NCBI GenBank assembly: GCA_029449235.1
Contig: JANATG010000004.1
Span: forward strand, 248,001-312,000
From: Linnemannia schmuckeri
Lineage: Eukaryota > Mortierellomycota > Mortierellomycetes > Mortierellales > Mortierellaceae
Direction of reading: 5' to 3'
Length of the DNA stretch: 64,000 nt
Within the stretch, counting starts at the first letter, position 1. Every line of letters starts with the position of its first letter. A program made the translations under genes and the position numbers. The notes under the pieces are model-generated. The model saw only the letters and a program-made list of their open reading frames with translations, had not been told where the DNA came from and ran no database searches. Positions 12,023 through 23,208 of the stretch are shown here, one piece after another.

Positions 12023-12563
12023 ATAAATATCATCTTTCTATTCTTTTTTTTTTGTACACAATGTCGAGGATTGATTATGTTCAAGGATCCATCCGGTTTT
12101 GTCAATCCTCGTATACATGCACCGGCACTTCCCGCATCACCGCATCCTGTAGCAAATGGAGAAGATATAAAGAGTGAAGGGAGTAAGGGAATTGGGAAGG
12201 GGGAGCACTTGAGGTGCCTTATTTTGAGACTTGTGAGATAGCGTGACGGCGGAAAGTCTTCACATCTATAGCGTTTTGAACACTTAACGATAAGCAGCTA
12301 ATATGTGACTTAGCGCCATGGGGAAAACCCGCGAAATGGTTTTAAAAATTCTGTAAACTACGCTGCAAATATGACTGTTTGTATTCTTACACGTCGTAGA
12401 TCATGGTTGTGGCCTATTCGGCGTGAATCATATGTTGGTTCTCCATTCCCTTTTGACCCATATGAAAAAAGCCCACACAACACACACTCTCTCTCACGTA
12501 CACTCTGGCTTGCTCTTTTAGCTTTCTTATTATTTGAAAGTCGATTTCATGGTATTTGTTGCT
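12023..12563. other. Convergent 3' intergenic region
   Basis: About 540 bases between the convergent carrier-like and coiled-coil genes. AAATAAAT follows the stop codon of the former and may act in polyadenylation. Nothing else recognisable. Confidence 0.6.
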
Positions 12564-14009
12564 TCATCGCTGCATGGTCTTGAGGAGGGCTGTACGTTGC
12601 CGCTCATACTCCAATTCGAGTTCATCCCTCCTGGCTGCCAAGCGAGCATGCTCGACTCTCAACAACTCAATACATTTCTCAGGTTCGCGATCATACAGGT
12701 CCATCAACCCATGCATTTGGAAGATATCCATCGCCACTGGTGTCCTCGTTCTCTGCGTCTGCTGTTCCTGCTGCAGCCCCTTCCTCTCCTGTTGCTGGTG
12801 TTGAGTCTGTTTCAGGATATGCAGCCTATCAATAGTCGCCAACACCGCATCCCTTGACCGCCTTCCTCCTGCACCACGCTCACCATCACCTTCCTCCATA
12901 TTTCTCTCTTCCTTCCCATGATCATCCCGTTCCTGCTGAAGTTGCAATTTCAGTTGCTGTTCCCGCTCGAGCTGTCGTTGCTGCTGTTGGAGTTCCAGTT
13001 CGTCTTCGAATTGGATATGAACTGTCTCGAGGAGTCCTCGGATCTTGCTTAGGATATTTCCTAAATCGTCAAGAAGCTTTGTCCGGGATTGAGAGAGTGG
13101 TGCCAGACTCTCTGGTGCAATCGCCAGAGTTTCTGTCACCCAAGCACACAAACAAAAAAAGAAAAATAAAGCCGTGTAAGGAACATGCAGTCTCCCTGTG
13201 TATAACACTCGCAACGTCTTTTTCACCAGAACGAAATAAGAAGTGAGGAAGAGCAAGACGAACCAGTAGCAAGCTCCAGGCTCTGGACTTTAGACTCCTC
13301 GACCTTCAAAAGCGCCTGGACAGTCTCCTGTTTCATCTGTTCTAGCTCCACTCCCTGTCGTTTCTCCAGAATCCTCCTCCGTTCATCTCTCAAGATCTGT
13401 GCACACACCGCCGGGTTATGATCATACAGTTCCAACCGATTCGAAGAGAGGAAGGGGGAAGAGTCGACGATAGCCTCGCGCGGGAGGAGAACGGTCTCGG
13501 TGAGGAGGTCGGTAATGATGAGGAGGTGTTGGTCCATTTCGAGGAGTGGTGGGAGAGGTGGTGGAGTCGGGGAGTGTACTACATTGCGACGGGGTGAGGA
13601 GGATTGGTGTTGTTGTGGTTGTTGGTGATGGTAATGGGATTGAGGTTGTTGGTGGTGTTGCTGGTGGAGGAGGTCCCGACTAGAGTTAGAGTAGGTTGAT
13701 GAGGGGCGGTGATACATCGATTCTCTGTTTGACGAGGTACCTACATGATCAGGGTGAGAAGAAACTATCCATTAGGCGAGGTACCACCTTGATTGACCAG
13801 TCTCGCTTATTGATCAGAGGGACGGTTCCCATTGGCCCAAACGTGACAGAAGAGCGACTATTATTACCTTGACTGTACGTATGCTGCTGTTGGTTGCCCA
13901 TGGAGTCCAGGATATCCGATTGCCGCTTGTACCCAACGCGGATCCGTGGGGCTGGAGATCCTGGGTCACTACTGTCTCTGCTTCTTGACATGATTCTCAC
14001 CACTGACAT
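12564..14009 (-). CDS. Gln-rich coiled-coil protein with internal duplication (395 aa), function unknown
   Basis: Exons 14009-13868, 13740-13264 and 13132-12564 join in frame to 1188 bases, 395 residues. Intron 1 has a GTAATA donor and TAG acceptor; intron 2 uses a weaker GTTCGT donor and CAG acceptor, both in phase 1. Residues about 66-100 are Gln/His-rich. Two related segments stand out: residues about 150-195 and 349-395, both of the form LYDxxPxxCxxxLRxExxR followed by a charged ExE helix, so a roughly 45-residue unit is duplicated with Cys160 and Cys360 equivalent. A Gln/Glu/Arg-rich heptad stretch between them (about 235-330) should form a coiled coil. No domain of known function is recognised; a scaffold or DNA/RNA-associated role would be a guess. 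No signal peptide or membrane segment. Confidence 0.72.
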
Positions 14010-14835
14010 CGTCTGTCTTTATGTGTTTCTACTTGAAATGTTGAGGAGAAATCATAGTTGGTTAGTGTGAAGTTACATTGCACAGGAACGAAAAAAAAAA
14101 GTAATTCCGATGATGAATGAGTGTTTGTTGGTGCCGGCAGTTGGAACGTAACCTCATGCAAGAAGAGCAATGCCTTCGTTTTTTGATGAGCACACTCATT
14201 GCGACCTCGAATACCTTTGTTGTGTCGTGCGAAGTGTCGATCGTGAAGGTAGAGAGGGTCTTGGTATGAGCGTTGGTCTGTGAACCAGTCGAAAAGCGAA
14301 TGTGAGAAGTAAAGAGAAAGAGGCGACTAAAAAGTGGCCTTTTTATGTTATCCTGAGTCGAGTATCCTGCTCAGGGGAGGGGAAGGAGAGGATGGCAATA
14401 CGGAATGAAAGGGGGTCATAGAGGAGACATAGGAAGGAGAGAGGATGCAGTGTGAGGAAGAACAAGGAGGAAGAGATGCAGTGTGAGAAAAAAAAAGAAT
14501 GAAAGGGGACATAAAAATTTGGATATTTTTATTTTTTTGTCTCCTTTCGATGCAATGGCGCATTGTTCGTTTTGTCGTTTGACAGACAACGGACAAGGCA
14601 AACAAGTGATGCATCTCTTACAGCACTTGATCAGAGAACTGCCCCGATCCGGAGGAGAGCACACAGACCAGCATGGTACGTTCATGACCGCGAATAGAAG
14701 GATGAGGAGAAAGCAAGAGGAATACGAATGAACTTTATTGAATAAGTATTAGTGGAGTCTGGCTGTGCAAAGCTGAATGAGAGAGGCTCTGGATCGACCT
14801 AAAACTGCGACCCCCTCATAAGGGAGACTGTGGTA
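14010..14835. other. Intergenic region upstream of the coiled-coil gene
   Basis: About 830 bases between the start of the coiled-coil gene and the stop of the next minus-strand gene. It contains an A-run near 14090 and GA-rich blocks at 14370-14510 that are CT-rich on the transcribed sense strand, as expected for the leader of the downstream gene. No gene seen. Confidence 0.55.
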
Positions 14836-16189
14836 TCAACTCTTGAGGTAGATTGCCGCGTTGTCAAACGACCATGCCTTGGGTGGTCGATGTCCTCCCA
14901 TAACGCCAATTCTGTGAGAATTCACATAGTGCTGTTGTTGGCTGGCAAGGGTAGATTCTATGGTCTGAGCAAGTGCTTCGCAGACTTTGAGTATATCCTC
15001 ATGTGTCATCATGGACTGTTCTCCTGTCTCGTAGTCATCACCCTTTCCATTATAGTAATCGTTGTCGGGGAAGTATCCTCCAGCTGTAGAGATGCTAGAG
15101 AGAGTGGGTGATGAGGAGAGACGAGCAGACAGTAGATGATCTTGAAGAGTAAGTCGTCGTCGATGGCAGGTTGGAAGGTTGGGTAATAGCATTGGCAGTA
15201 CCCATGGGCCAGGGGAAGAGGGAGAAGTGTGTCTTTTCCAACCCAGGAGGAAGAGAGGTGACCTTTGTCAAAGAGGAAGAAGGGGGTTGAGCAAGCAGGT
15301 AGGCGACATGAAAGTTGGTATCTCGCTCAAAGTCCAGGAATGCTGACGGGCGTCGTGTCTGGGTGTTGGTGATGAGGTCGTGCAGTCCAAGACCCAGGAC
15401 TGGGAATTGAACGTCAAAAGCAAGATGGAGCCACCGACCTAAAGAATCAGGCCTAGAATTGGACGAATTTAAGAAGCGCATTGGTGTTTCGAGGATGGCG
15501 TGGTCCAGGATGAGTTGGTCGATGTAAGGGCTTTGAGTCTGATGTTGGCGGCCTTTAGTGGTCATGCCAACGAAAATGTCGGGCTCGTCTTGGTGTCGAG
15601 GGATGGGGAGACCCGGTGGTAGCCTCCTTATTATATGCACCGCAGGCCACTTTGGAAGAGATTGTGGTGGCGGCAGGGGCTGATAATCGCTGCAGCCTTT
15701 GCTTGCGGAAAGAGAAAAAACAGGCAAGGGTGAAGGGATGGGAGGGTTGACAGCTAGTTGCCGACGACACGAGGTAGAGCGCAGGAATCAATCAGAGACT
15801 ACACAATTGGAAATAGCATTGGATTTCGTACATGCATGCAACACAGCCAGGATCCGAATTTAAAAAGATGGTTTTGTTATATCACCTTCTTTTCCTTTTC
15901 CCTTTAAGCAGGGAGACGAAATCGGATCGATTCGTCGACTGGAGGGGACAAAAGCCTTTGCCAGGTGGGCGTTTGGACCAAACGCCGAGAATTTTGGTTT
16001 GTGTAACGGAGTGATATGGGGCGATGATGCTGGCGTGGATGTTATTGGAACTGGTGCTGACGCAGATTTGATTGTAGGGGAGGAAGAAGGACTTTTTCGG
16101 GGGACTTTAAGGGGAGAGATATGCTTGGCAACTACCATGAGTGGGAAAGAGCCCCAGGACGGGTAATGGGCACAATACATTTCTTGCAT
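14836..16189 (-). CDS. Hypothetical protein (367 aa), family not recognised
   Basis: A three-exon model, 16189-15886, 15753-15202 and 15083-14836, gives 1104 bases in frame, 367 residues. Junctions: AAG|GTGATA to CTAG, and CATGG|GTACTG to CTACAG, both phase 1. Residues 20-100 are Ser/Pro/Lys-rich and probably disordered; the middle (about 155-270) has a regular mix of hydrophobic and charged residues (for example SPYIDQLILDHAILETPMRF and GRWLHLAFDVQFPVLGLGL) and looks globular; the C-terminal exon contains a helix around HEDILKVCEALAQTIESTL. I do not recognise a family. The start is the first ATG of the frame behind a purine-rich AAAGAG context; the next Met three codons later is possible. 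The upstream exon is less certain than the other two. Confidence 0.6.
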
Positions 16190-17697
16190 CTCTTTCGGTT
16201 GTGTGAGTGGCGTGATTGTGTATGTGTATATGCTTGTGCTGTGTAAGAGGAAGAATGGAAAGAGAGCGTACGAAGAGTAAGGGAAGAGTAGTATGTGGAG
16301 AACGTTGCCGTCAAAAAAAAAAGGAACCCTGTCTTATATGTAGTCTTGATTGTAACCCGTACAACCGTGTTGTTAGCCCCTCTTGATTGATGAATAAAGC
16401 ACAGCAACGAAAAATGAAGAAGGTTCGCTTTTTAAACGTTAATATTGGCGCCTTTAACGGTTTAATGTGGATACTTCTAGGGGGCTGGTTTACTCTTTGA
16501 GTGAAAGAACGGTGATGAGGGGATGACTTCGTTAGCGCGAGACGCAAACAAAGAAGACGAACATAGAAAAATAGCCGTGGTATCAATTCAGGGGTTGAGA
16601 GTGCCGTGAGTAAGATCAGAAAATGAAACGATGAAAGAGATGTTATTCTCATCAGCCAAAGAAAGCGAAAAGTTCCTTGTCCACTTGTTTCCACCTTCCC
16701 TTTTCAATGCACTCATTTTCTCTTGTTTTTGCATGTGTGTGTTGGTGCTGTCTAAACCAAAAGGCATAAATAAAGTAAACAAGGGGCCTTCAAGGAGGTG
16801 GGCCTTATTTATTTCTTTAAGTTCCAGAAGCAGACACTAAAGAGGGTTTAAAATATAGGGATGCTGAAGTTTAGCAATAGAGAAGAAGCGAGTGAAAGGG
16901 CGCTTGACATTTTGTGCCACTATTAGGCGTACAAAGCATTTAGGCACATACATTCATAGAATGGACAATGACGCGCGCAATAAGAATAGCCAAGGAAGCA
17001 TGACCTTGGCTGCCATTATCCCCACTCACTCTTTCTCTTTCTCTTCTTCCTCTTTTATTGCTTTTCTCTCCAATCTTCACTGTCTCCTACTCTCTTGTGC
17101 TCTTATTTTCTTGTTCCTTCCTTCTGCCTCTTCTCTCTCGCACCAGTAACCACGCAAAGGAACAGAGACAAGAGAAGGAAGATTAAAGAGACAGGAATAG
17201 GGACAGACAGAAAGGAAGAGAAGGCAGAAGAAAGGATCAGTGCCTGCTCGCTCTGCGCGTGCTCTTGGACGACATCCTTTGTTGACTGTCGACTTTGGTC
17301 CTATGTCCTCTTCCGTGTGTCTGCCTCTCTTCATTCCCTCTTCCTTCCTCACCCTCTTTCTCTTTCTCCTTTACTTCCTTGCCTTTGTCACAGAATAGAC
17401 AATACAATAACAAAGGAATAACCCGGTACCTACACTCTCCTCCTTCCCCCTTTTCTGCTGTCTTTGTCTTCTCCTTCCTCTATTCCTTCTCTCCCTCCAT
17501 CCCTATACCCCCCCGACCCCCGTCCCCGACTGGGTAGTTAAAAGATCTTTTTCGCTATAGAGCAAACTACGAGTACATACGAAGGTACGACAGAAATACA
17601 ACAATACGTAAAGTATTAATCATTGCAAGGGTTTTGTAGGTGTACGGTATGTACCAAAATGGTTGTGGCACTTTATGTTGACGGTTTGGTTTGTTGC
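16190..17697. other. Intergenic region, CT-rich
   Basis: About 1.5 kb. A pyrimidine-rich block at 17020-17520 (TCTTTCTC and CCTTCC runs) resembles the leaders before genes in this window but no coding frame follows it. Short frames here are low-complexity Ser/Phe/Leu translations of CT repeats. Nothing supported. Confidence 0.5.
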
Positions 17698-18259
17698 TTA
17701 GTAGTCATAGGACCTCTCTACAGGTCCGCATTCTCTTGTCATTTTGCAAACCAAGGCAATCATTTCATCCAACACCTTGTCAGCCGTCTCCATGTTTGGT
17801 GCCAGATCGTTGTTGAAAATGACAGCAATCGTTCCTGCTAGCGAGCCCCAACCACCATAGAATTGATCGCTCCACCAGGTCTTGATGTTGTTGACGATAA
17901 ATTTGCCCTTTTCAGTCAAAGTGGTTTGCACGCCGTCGACAAGCTTTCGGTCGCGCCATGCTCTCGACTTTGAATACTTGATCACGTAAGTAAGCGCATC
18001 GACCGGAGTTGCTCGAAGCCAACAAGACCAACAGCGTGGAGATTGTCATGCGGGCATTTATAAAACACGTCGGAGTGCTGGAGAGGTTTACGATTTTGAT
18101 GAGGGTAATGGTGCCAGGGTGACCGCTACCATGTTTCGAGCCACGCCTGAGGCTGTCAAATGGTTCAAGTCCAGGCCTGAATCGGATTTGGCGACGATGA
18201 TGGTTGAGTTGTTTGTAGATGGGAACGCGAGCAATCGAAAACAGCAGAAATAAATTCAT
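17698..18259 (-). pseudogene. Frameshifted relic of a secreted protein gene
   Basis: On the minus strand a hydrophobic start (MNLFLLFSIA, from 18259) is followed by protein-like segments that lie in different frames: a segment including DLNHLTASGVARN (about 18180-18120), a segment including DVFYKCPHDNLHAVGLVGFE (about 18075-18015), and a long final segment from about 18010 to the stop at 17698 containing GKFIVNNIKTWW and VIFNNDLAPN. The change between the first two coding frames could be removed by a short intron (GTAGCG...CTCCAG), but the step near 18022 and the one right after the leader peptide cannot, so at least two small indels seem present. The parent would be a small secreted protein; I do not recognise the family. 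It could also be a real gene with an assembly error. Confidence 0.5.
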
Positions 18260-18322
18260 GTGATTCCCTTAAATCCTAGCACATAAAAATGAATGGTCTC
18301 TTGTATATATTTCAATTCAGTC

Positions 18323-18361
18323 GAAATAGCCCAACTTTTACTATGATATTTCGGCTATTTC
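18323..18361. repeat. 9-bp perfect inverted repeat
   Basis: gaaatagcc (18323-18331) and ggctatttc (18353-18361) can pair around a 21-base AT-rich loop, in the divergent spacer between the secreted-protein relic and the gene at 18586. It could be an operator-like site or a transcript hairpin; chance is also possible. Confidence 0.4.
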
Positions 18362-18400
18362 ACAAAAAGGACTGAAGAAACATAAAGGAGCGCAGCCTGT

Positions 18401-18571
18401 CGCAGCAGGTACAGTATCAGTTCTATCCTTTTCGCTCGCTTTGACCAAAAAAAATAATGATGTCATATTTGATGCCGCAGTATAGGCGTTGAGAAATAAA
18501 AGGACCGCCCCGCACCAGGTACAGTGTCAATTCACTTCCTTTTTTGACTTTCAGTTTGACCAAAAAAAAAA
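18401..18571 (+). repeat. Imperfect direct repeat in the promoter of the 18586 gene
   Basis: Two copies 110 bases apart begin at 18401 and 18511 and share cgca[g/c]caggtacagt[a/g]tca followed by [g/a]ttc and later tttgaccaaaaaaa. The bases just before each copy (gaaacataaagga and gaaataaaagga) also match, so a unit of about 75-110 bases seems duplicated. The second copy ends in an A-run of about 22 bases directly before the ATG at 18586. Confidence 0.6.
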
Positions 18572-18585
18572 AAAAAAAAAAAAGA

Positions 18586-19648
18586 ATGCATCTTGACCAT
18601 GCCATCCCTTGGAAAACGATTTCCGAATTATTTTCCATCCGCCAGAACGACAAACGGACATGGTCCCGGGATGGGATGGGATGGGTCTTTACCGAGGACA
18701 TTTACCCTTGCAAAAAGCCCAACCAAAACAACAAACTCCTCTATTTCTCGAATGCGATAGCACATGCCATACAAGGGTTCTCGGCAACCGAACGTAAAAA
18801 GTATCCGGTCCAGTTCCCAGCCGAGAGCTCAGGCCAACTGTTCTCCGATGAGCTCTTGCAGAAGCACCTCGCGAGCGTCCGCAAGAACGCCACTTACGGT
18901 ACGGCAGAGCCGTACCTCACGGAACAGAACCAGCGTCTGGAATATTGGATCCGGAAAGCTCGTATCGCGTACGAGGGCAATCCAGACAGATGGTGGCTTT
19001 CATCCAAGCTCTCATTCTCATACGCTGATGAAGACCTTGCGGACGCCGTCAAGATCCTTATCGTTGAGAACGACATGTCTGCTGTCCTCACCTTGGCCTG
19101 TCATCCACTCATTCCCCTCAAAGACCTCGACGTGCTCGGCTGCGGTCACAGTTTTGGAGTCGATCGCCTCGTTGACTATTGTCTTCAACCATATATCTAT
19201 CTCAATATCCTTGCGGAGTTTCCGGAGTGGTGCCAAAATCAAAAGTACCGGAAGTTGGAAGCGTTTCAGCGACTTGAATGGGTTATGACAAGCTCCTGCG
19301 ACGGAGACGGACAGGTGCCCATGCATCGCTCATTTTTCTTCGATCTCAACAATGAAGGTCAGTTTGTGCCGAGGGATATTTTTGCAGACATGGGAAGGAT
19401 GAAGGAGCATCTGAAGCTTTGCTTTGCAGTGCTCTACCGGTACGATATGGTGGCCAAGGAGTACGGAAAAGAGAGAAATTGGCTGAGAGCGATTGCCGAT
19501 GCATTGGATCTGCTTCATCTTGACAACGGTAAGTATAATGGACATGCCATCCCAGCGAGCCATGCAACACTGACGGGTCGATGCAGTGGTTGAGAACGAA
19601 AATATTTTTGGTGTACTGATTTTTTTTGTATGCAATTTATTTCACTAG
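18586..19648 (+). CDS. Hypothetical protein (334 aa), family not recognised
   Basis: Exons 18586-19528 and 19587-19648 total 1005 bases, 334 residues. The ATG at 18586 is chosen because the frame upstream only translates the poly-A run into lysines. The intron is short (58 bases) with a perfect GTAAGT donor and a TGCAG acceptor. The protein is rich in Trp, Tyr and Cys and has well-mixed hydrophobic and charged residues throughout, for example YLTEQNQRLEYWIRKARIAY near 103-122 and VKILIVENDMSAVLTLACHP near 150, so it looks like a folded intracellular protein. No signal peptide or known motif is seen. The final exon is hydrophobic (IFGVLIFFVCNLF), which could be a tail anchor or a sign that the true 3' end differs. 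An unspliced read-through would end at 19593. Confidence 0.62.
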
Positions 19649-19859
19649 CCGGCAAGTGAACATTCAAGAAATCTTGGTGACTATTTACAGTCTTTACAAA
19701 AAAGGAACCAATGATTTTGACTTTTTGACATGAATGAATTTTTCTCTTTTTCATCGGTACTGTCGATCTTCAATCAAGCCAAGTATTCAACTTGTTCTCC
19801 TATTCCGTCACAAACAGTTTGAATAAAGTTTATACAACGTGATCGTCCTCAACATGTTG

Positions 19860-21190
19860 TGAAAGACGAACAATTGCATTGGATGAGGTTTTGTAAAAAA
19901 TGATATCAGCTCCATGCTCCTCATAAACGTGCCGGTTCGTACCTGGTGTTGCGTCCTTTGCTCCTGGTGACCTCCACCAGCCGCTTGGGCATGCTTTTTT
20001 TTGTAAAGGTCCAAGAAAAAGTCATCCAGGAGGTGTGTCCAAATTTGCTGCACACATTCCTATAGGTCGTCCGTACTCTTTAGGGCCTCGGGGTACTTGT
20101 CCAGTTCGCGTTTCATGTACGCCTAAAAGTGCTCGATAGGAATGAGGTCGAAAGAGTTCGCGGGCCAGGGAAGGATAGCGACATTCTTTGTTCGAAGAGC
20201 TCCAGCACTCTGCGCGCGGCGTGCACACGGGAAATGTTCTGTTGAAAGATGAATGTCGCTTTGTTCATGAGTTAGTGTTGGTGCGATTGGCGAACACGGT
20301 CTCTGACAACGTCGAGGTAGACATCGGCCTCGACCTTGTCCGGGAGGCAACTTTCATCGCCGACGCCTAAAAACGTGATGCATCCCCACACCATCATCTT
20401 ACTACCGCCTCCTTGCAAAGTTGCTTTGACCTGATGTCGATGGAGTGCGCGATGATCGGGCCTGTAGTGGTAGTAAGGCTTGCCAAAAGACCCGAAGCGA
20501 CTGATCATCGTTTCGTCCGAGAACATCACTCGCTTCCAGTCATCAGCCGTCCAGCGAGTTTGTGGAGTTGTATGTATGTCCGAACACCTTCCTAGATCAG
20601 ATTGTGCCGCACCGTGTAAAGATGAGTCTGCTTTCCTTCGGTAGATGCGACAAATCGTTTGCCGTCCCTGTAGGTTTTTGATTCGCTTATGTCATAGCGC
20701 CGCACCATAGTCTCCATTGTGCTCTTTGTACTCTTCCTAGCGCGGCCTGGGTGAGAATCTGGTATGTCCTCCTTGTTGTTGTTGTTCCTGGTCCATATTG
20801 CCGAATGGTGAGAAATTCCGACTGGCCTTGCGACCTCTCTTGGTAATTTCCCTTATAGAAGTTGCTGTGTAACATCGTCCACTTTATTTGGCTGCAGAGT
20901 TCTTATACTAACTATGTTTTGGCACGGTGATCGTTTCAGTCGATAAAGAGAGGGCAAGAGAATGCGGTGTAGAGCAAAAGGAGAGCTGTAATTTGCATTG
21001 ATTATTTCCGTGGTTCATGACAGAAGTGGAACAAACTTTACATCAGCTGTTCTGCCTGCATAACGTCCATCGTTAATTGTATTTAAACCGGTACAAGGCC
21101 CAGTGTTTACTATCGAATTTCGCTTACTTATGGTATCGAACTAACGACATGAAAATATCAAACTAACGATACCAATTTGGGGAGCACTGG
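19860..21190 (-). mobile_element. Decayed Tc1/mariner (DD34D-type) transposon
   Basis: On the minus strand, translation around 20555-20330 gives the Tc1-type block RWTADDWKRVMFSDET, then GSFGKPYYHYRPDHRAL, GGGSKMMVWGCITF and PDKVEADVYLDVVRD, typical of Tc1/mariner catalytic domains; around 20190-20123 comes ILPWPANSFDLIPIEHF, the segment with the third catalytic Asp. The regions between are in other frames and interrupted by stops, so no functional transposase remains. At the 5' end of the element (minus strand, from 21190) there is ccagtgctccccaaattggt next to a TA dinucleotide, resembling a Tc1-type terminal inverted repeat. I could not find a matching repeat at the other end, so the left boundary is arbitrary. 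Confidence 0.75.
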
Positions 21191-22865
21191 TACAAGCTCT
21201 GGTACGGTCGTCACGAGGCAGTGTGGATGTTGTCAACAGCCACTATAGGGAGATCTCGTCCTTAACGGATTGAGAACAAAGTACTTCTCCTTTATCAATC
21301 GTTTTTGTCCTGTGATCACTGAGGTAACTGAGCTCATTCCGTCCATCATGATAGCGTATGTCTTTCTTTTCGTAGCGCTCATTGTTTCAGGTTCGATATG
21401 GGTGTAATTTGCTGAAGCTGGGAGAAAAACATAGTACTGACGACAGGCAAGAAGAAACAACTGATGGATGGCTGTATGTAGGACAATAGAGCAGGAACAC
21501 CCAAAAACAAAGTGCAAAGGGCATGAGAGGAAGTCAGGGGTGTGTAAAGGATAAGCAAAAAGGCTCGGCGCGAGTTTTTTTTTTAATATCACCGACACTA
21601 CAGTCTTTCGCATTTGACCTAATGAGGAGACGGACGGGTTGTCGTATCATCTCGGAGAAATTGACTACCCCTTGATGGCATAAACTCTAAGGCGTCTAGA
21701 GAGACAATCCCCGTAATGAATGCTGAAGTATCATGCTTCCTGACAAGCGGTCTCATGCAGCGCATTTCATCATCAGTGACCTTTTCTCAGTCTTTTTTAC
21801 GAAGTCGATATTATCCTACTTTGCAGAAGGTATTGGACGTCTACGTAAATTTAGTTGCCTGCCGCTGCAAACCTTTTGCATTCCGGCTATGTGCGATTTC
21901 CTAGACAGATAATGTCTTGATGTGATTTTTAAAGACTGGGTTGAGGGGTGCCTCGCTAGTAGTATGGTCGCCATTCAAGGTTGGATGGTCCTTTCAAATG
22001 TCAACAGGTTAGTTGTCGTTGTTATGCTTGCTTGGATCGATCGTGGAAGTTGCATGCGGGAAAAGAGTTGTTTATCCCTATTTTATTTGTGTCGTTATTG
22101 GGTGTTGAATGATCAACATATCAAGACAATTTGTCTTGATTCGGTGCATCTGCTCTTCCTTCCACATATCCTTGTCGCTGGAGAACTACGTACTTTCTCA
22201 TCTTCCGTCCTTTTCTAACTATCAAAGAAAAGCAGTGCCCAAAAACTCCACAATCTCAAATGATCCACATTGTCCTTTAGTTGCTTTTGGGCTCTGAGTT
22301 TGCTTAGCATTGCTATTGTTTTAACTATGTGTTCTTCGGAGCTAAAAAGACTGCACCCGAACCATCTCATGGAAAAACAAAGGCGCTGCCTTCTTTATAA
22401 TCTCCACCTCATTTCCTTCCCTCTGTCTTTAGCACATCTTTTCTTCAACCCTATGCCCAAATTCGCCCCTCTTCAATGCTCTCCCCTTCATTGTTAACAT
22501 TCGCCTCCATCAAAGCTCTCTTTTTACTGTTCGGGTTTCCCCCACCAATGCTCCCTTCTTTATAATTCGATGCGCCTCCCTCAACGCCCTCCTCATCATT
22601 GTGCAGATTCGTCCTACCTTCGACGCTTCACGTCTGTATCCATATTTTGTAGATCTGCCCCCTTTAAAACTCATCAAAAGGTTTTTTATCACCCTCGTTC
22701 ACCTTTCCACATGGACATGTTCCAATCCTTTGTCTTTAACACGCATGCATTTGTCAGCCCCCGCCATTTCGGGAGGGTTTTTTTTGGGATAGTTAGCCAT
22801 TCCCACTTTATTTTCGGTCCTTTTTGTTTTTTTTTTTGCTTTGAAGGCTCGTTCTTTTTTTTGTA
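21191..22865. other. Intergenic region with cryptic repeats
   Basis: About 1.7 kb without a supportable gene. A 49-codon minus-strand stretch near 21390-21233 (SATKRKTYAIMMDG) reads protein-like but has no family match that I know. From about 22390 to 22640 a degenerate tandem pattern of attcg-cctcc-tcaa-gctctc units recurs at about 60-base intervals. Confidence 0.45.
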
Positions 22866-22966
22866 TATCCCTTTTGACATTTGAAATTACTGCACAGAAT
22901 GGACAGAATACCTAGATGCAGCAAAAATGTGTCATGGTGTGACAATTTCAAATTTCAAAAGGGATA
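22866..22966. repeat. 23-bp near-perfect inverted repeat
   Basis: Left arm 22866-22888 and right arm 22944-22966 are reverse complements over 23 bases with a single mismatch, separated by 55 bases. The transcript or single strand could form a long hairpin; it may be a miniature element or a solo terminal-repeat pair. It lies about 250 bases upstream of the RuvC-like relic. Confidence 0.75.
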
Positions 22967-23208
22967 AAATATCAACGCTTCCTCTTTTTTTTCATTATCA
23001 GTTTCCTTCCTCCTCCAGGGTAGGCGCTTGCAGCATTTACCCTGCCTTGATCTCCCTTTCTCCTCCACCCTCACTTCCCTTCTTTTTGTGTCCTTTGTTT
23101 GCGTTTAACCATATTCAGCTCTCCTCATCCCACTTCCACCATATCCAGTCTTCCCCTACCTTCTCTATCCCATTAGTCATTGCCATTCTGCACCCCTCTT
23201 TCGCTCAG

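Noticed and set aside
13223..13264. Read-through end of the second exon of the coiled-coil gene (CSSSLLISFW)
   Set aside because: Splicing from 13264 to 13132 keeps the coiled-coil frame and joins the duplicated unit; read-through ends at once in unrelated sequence.
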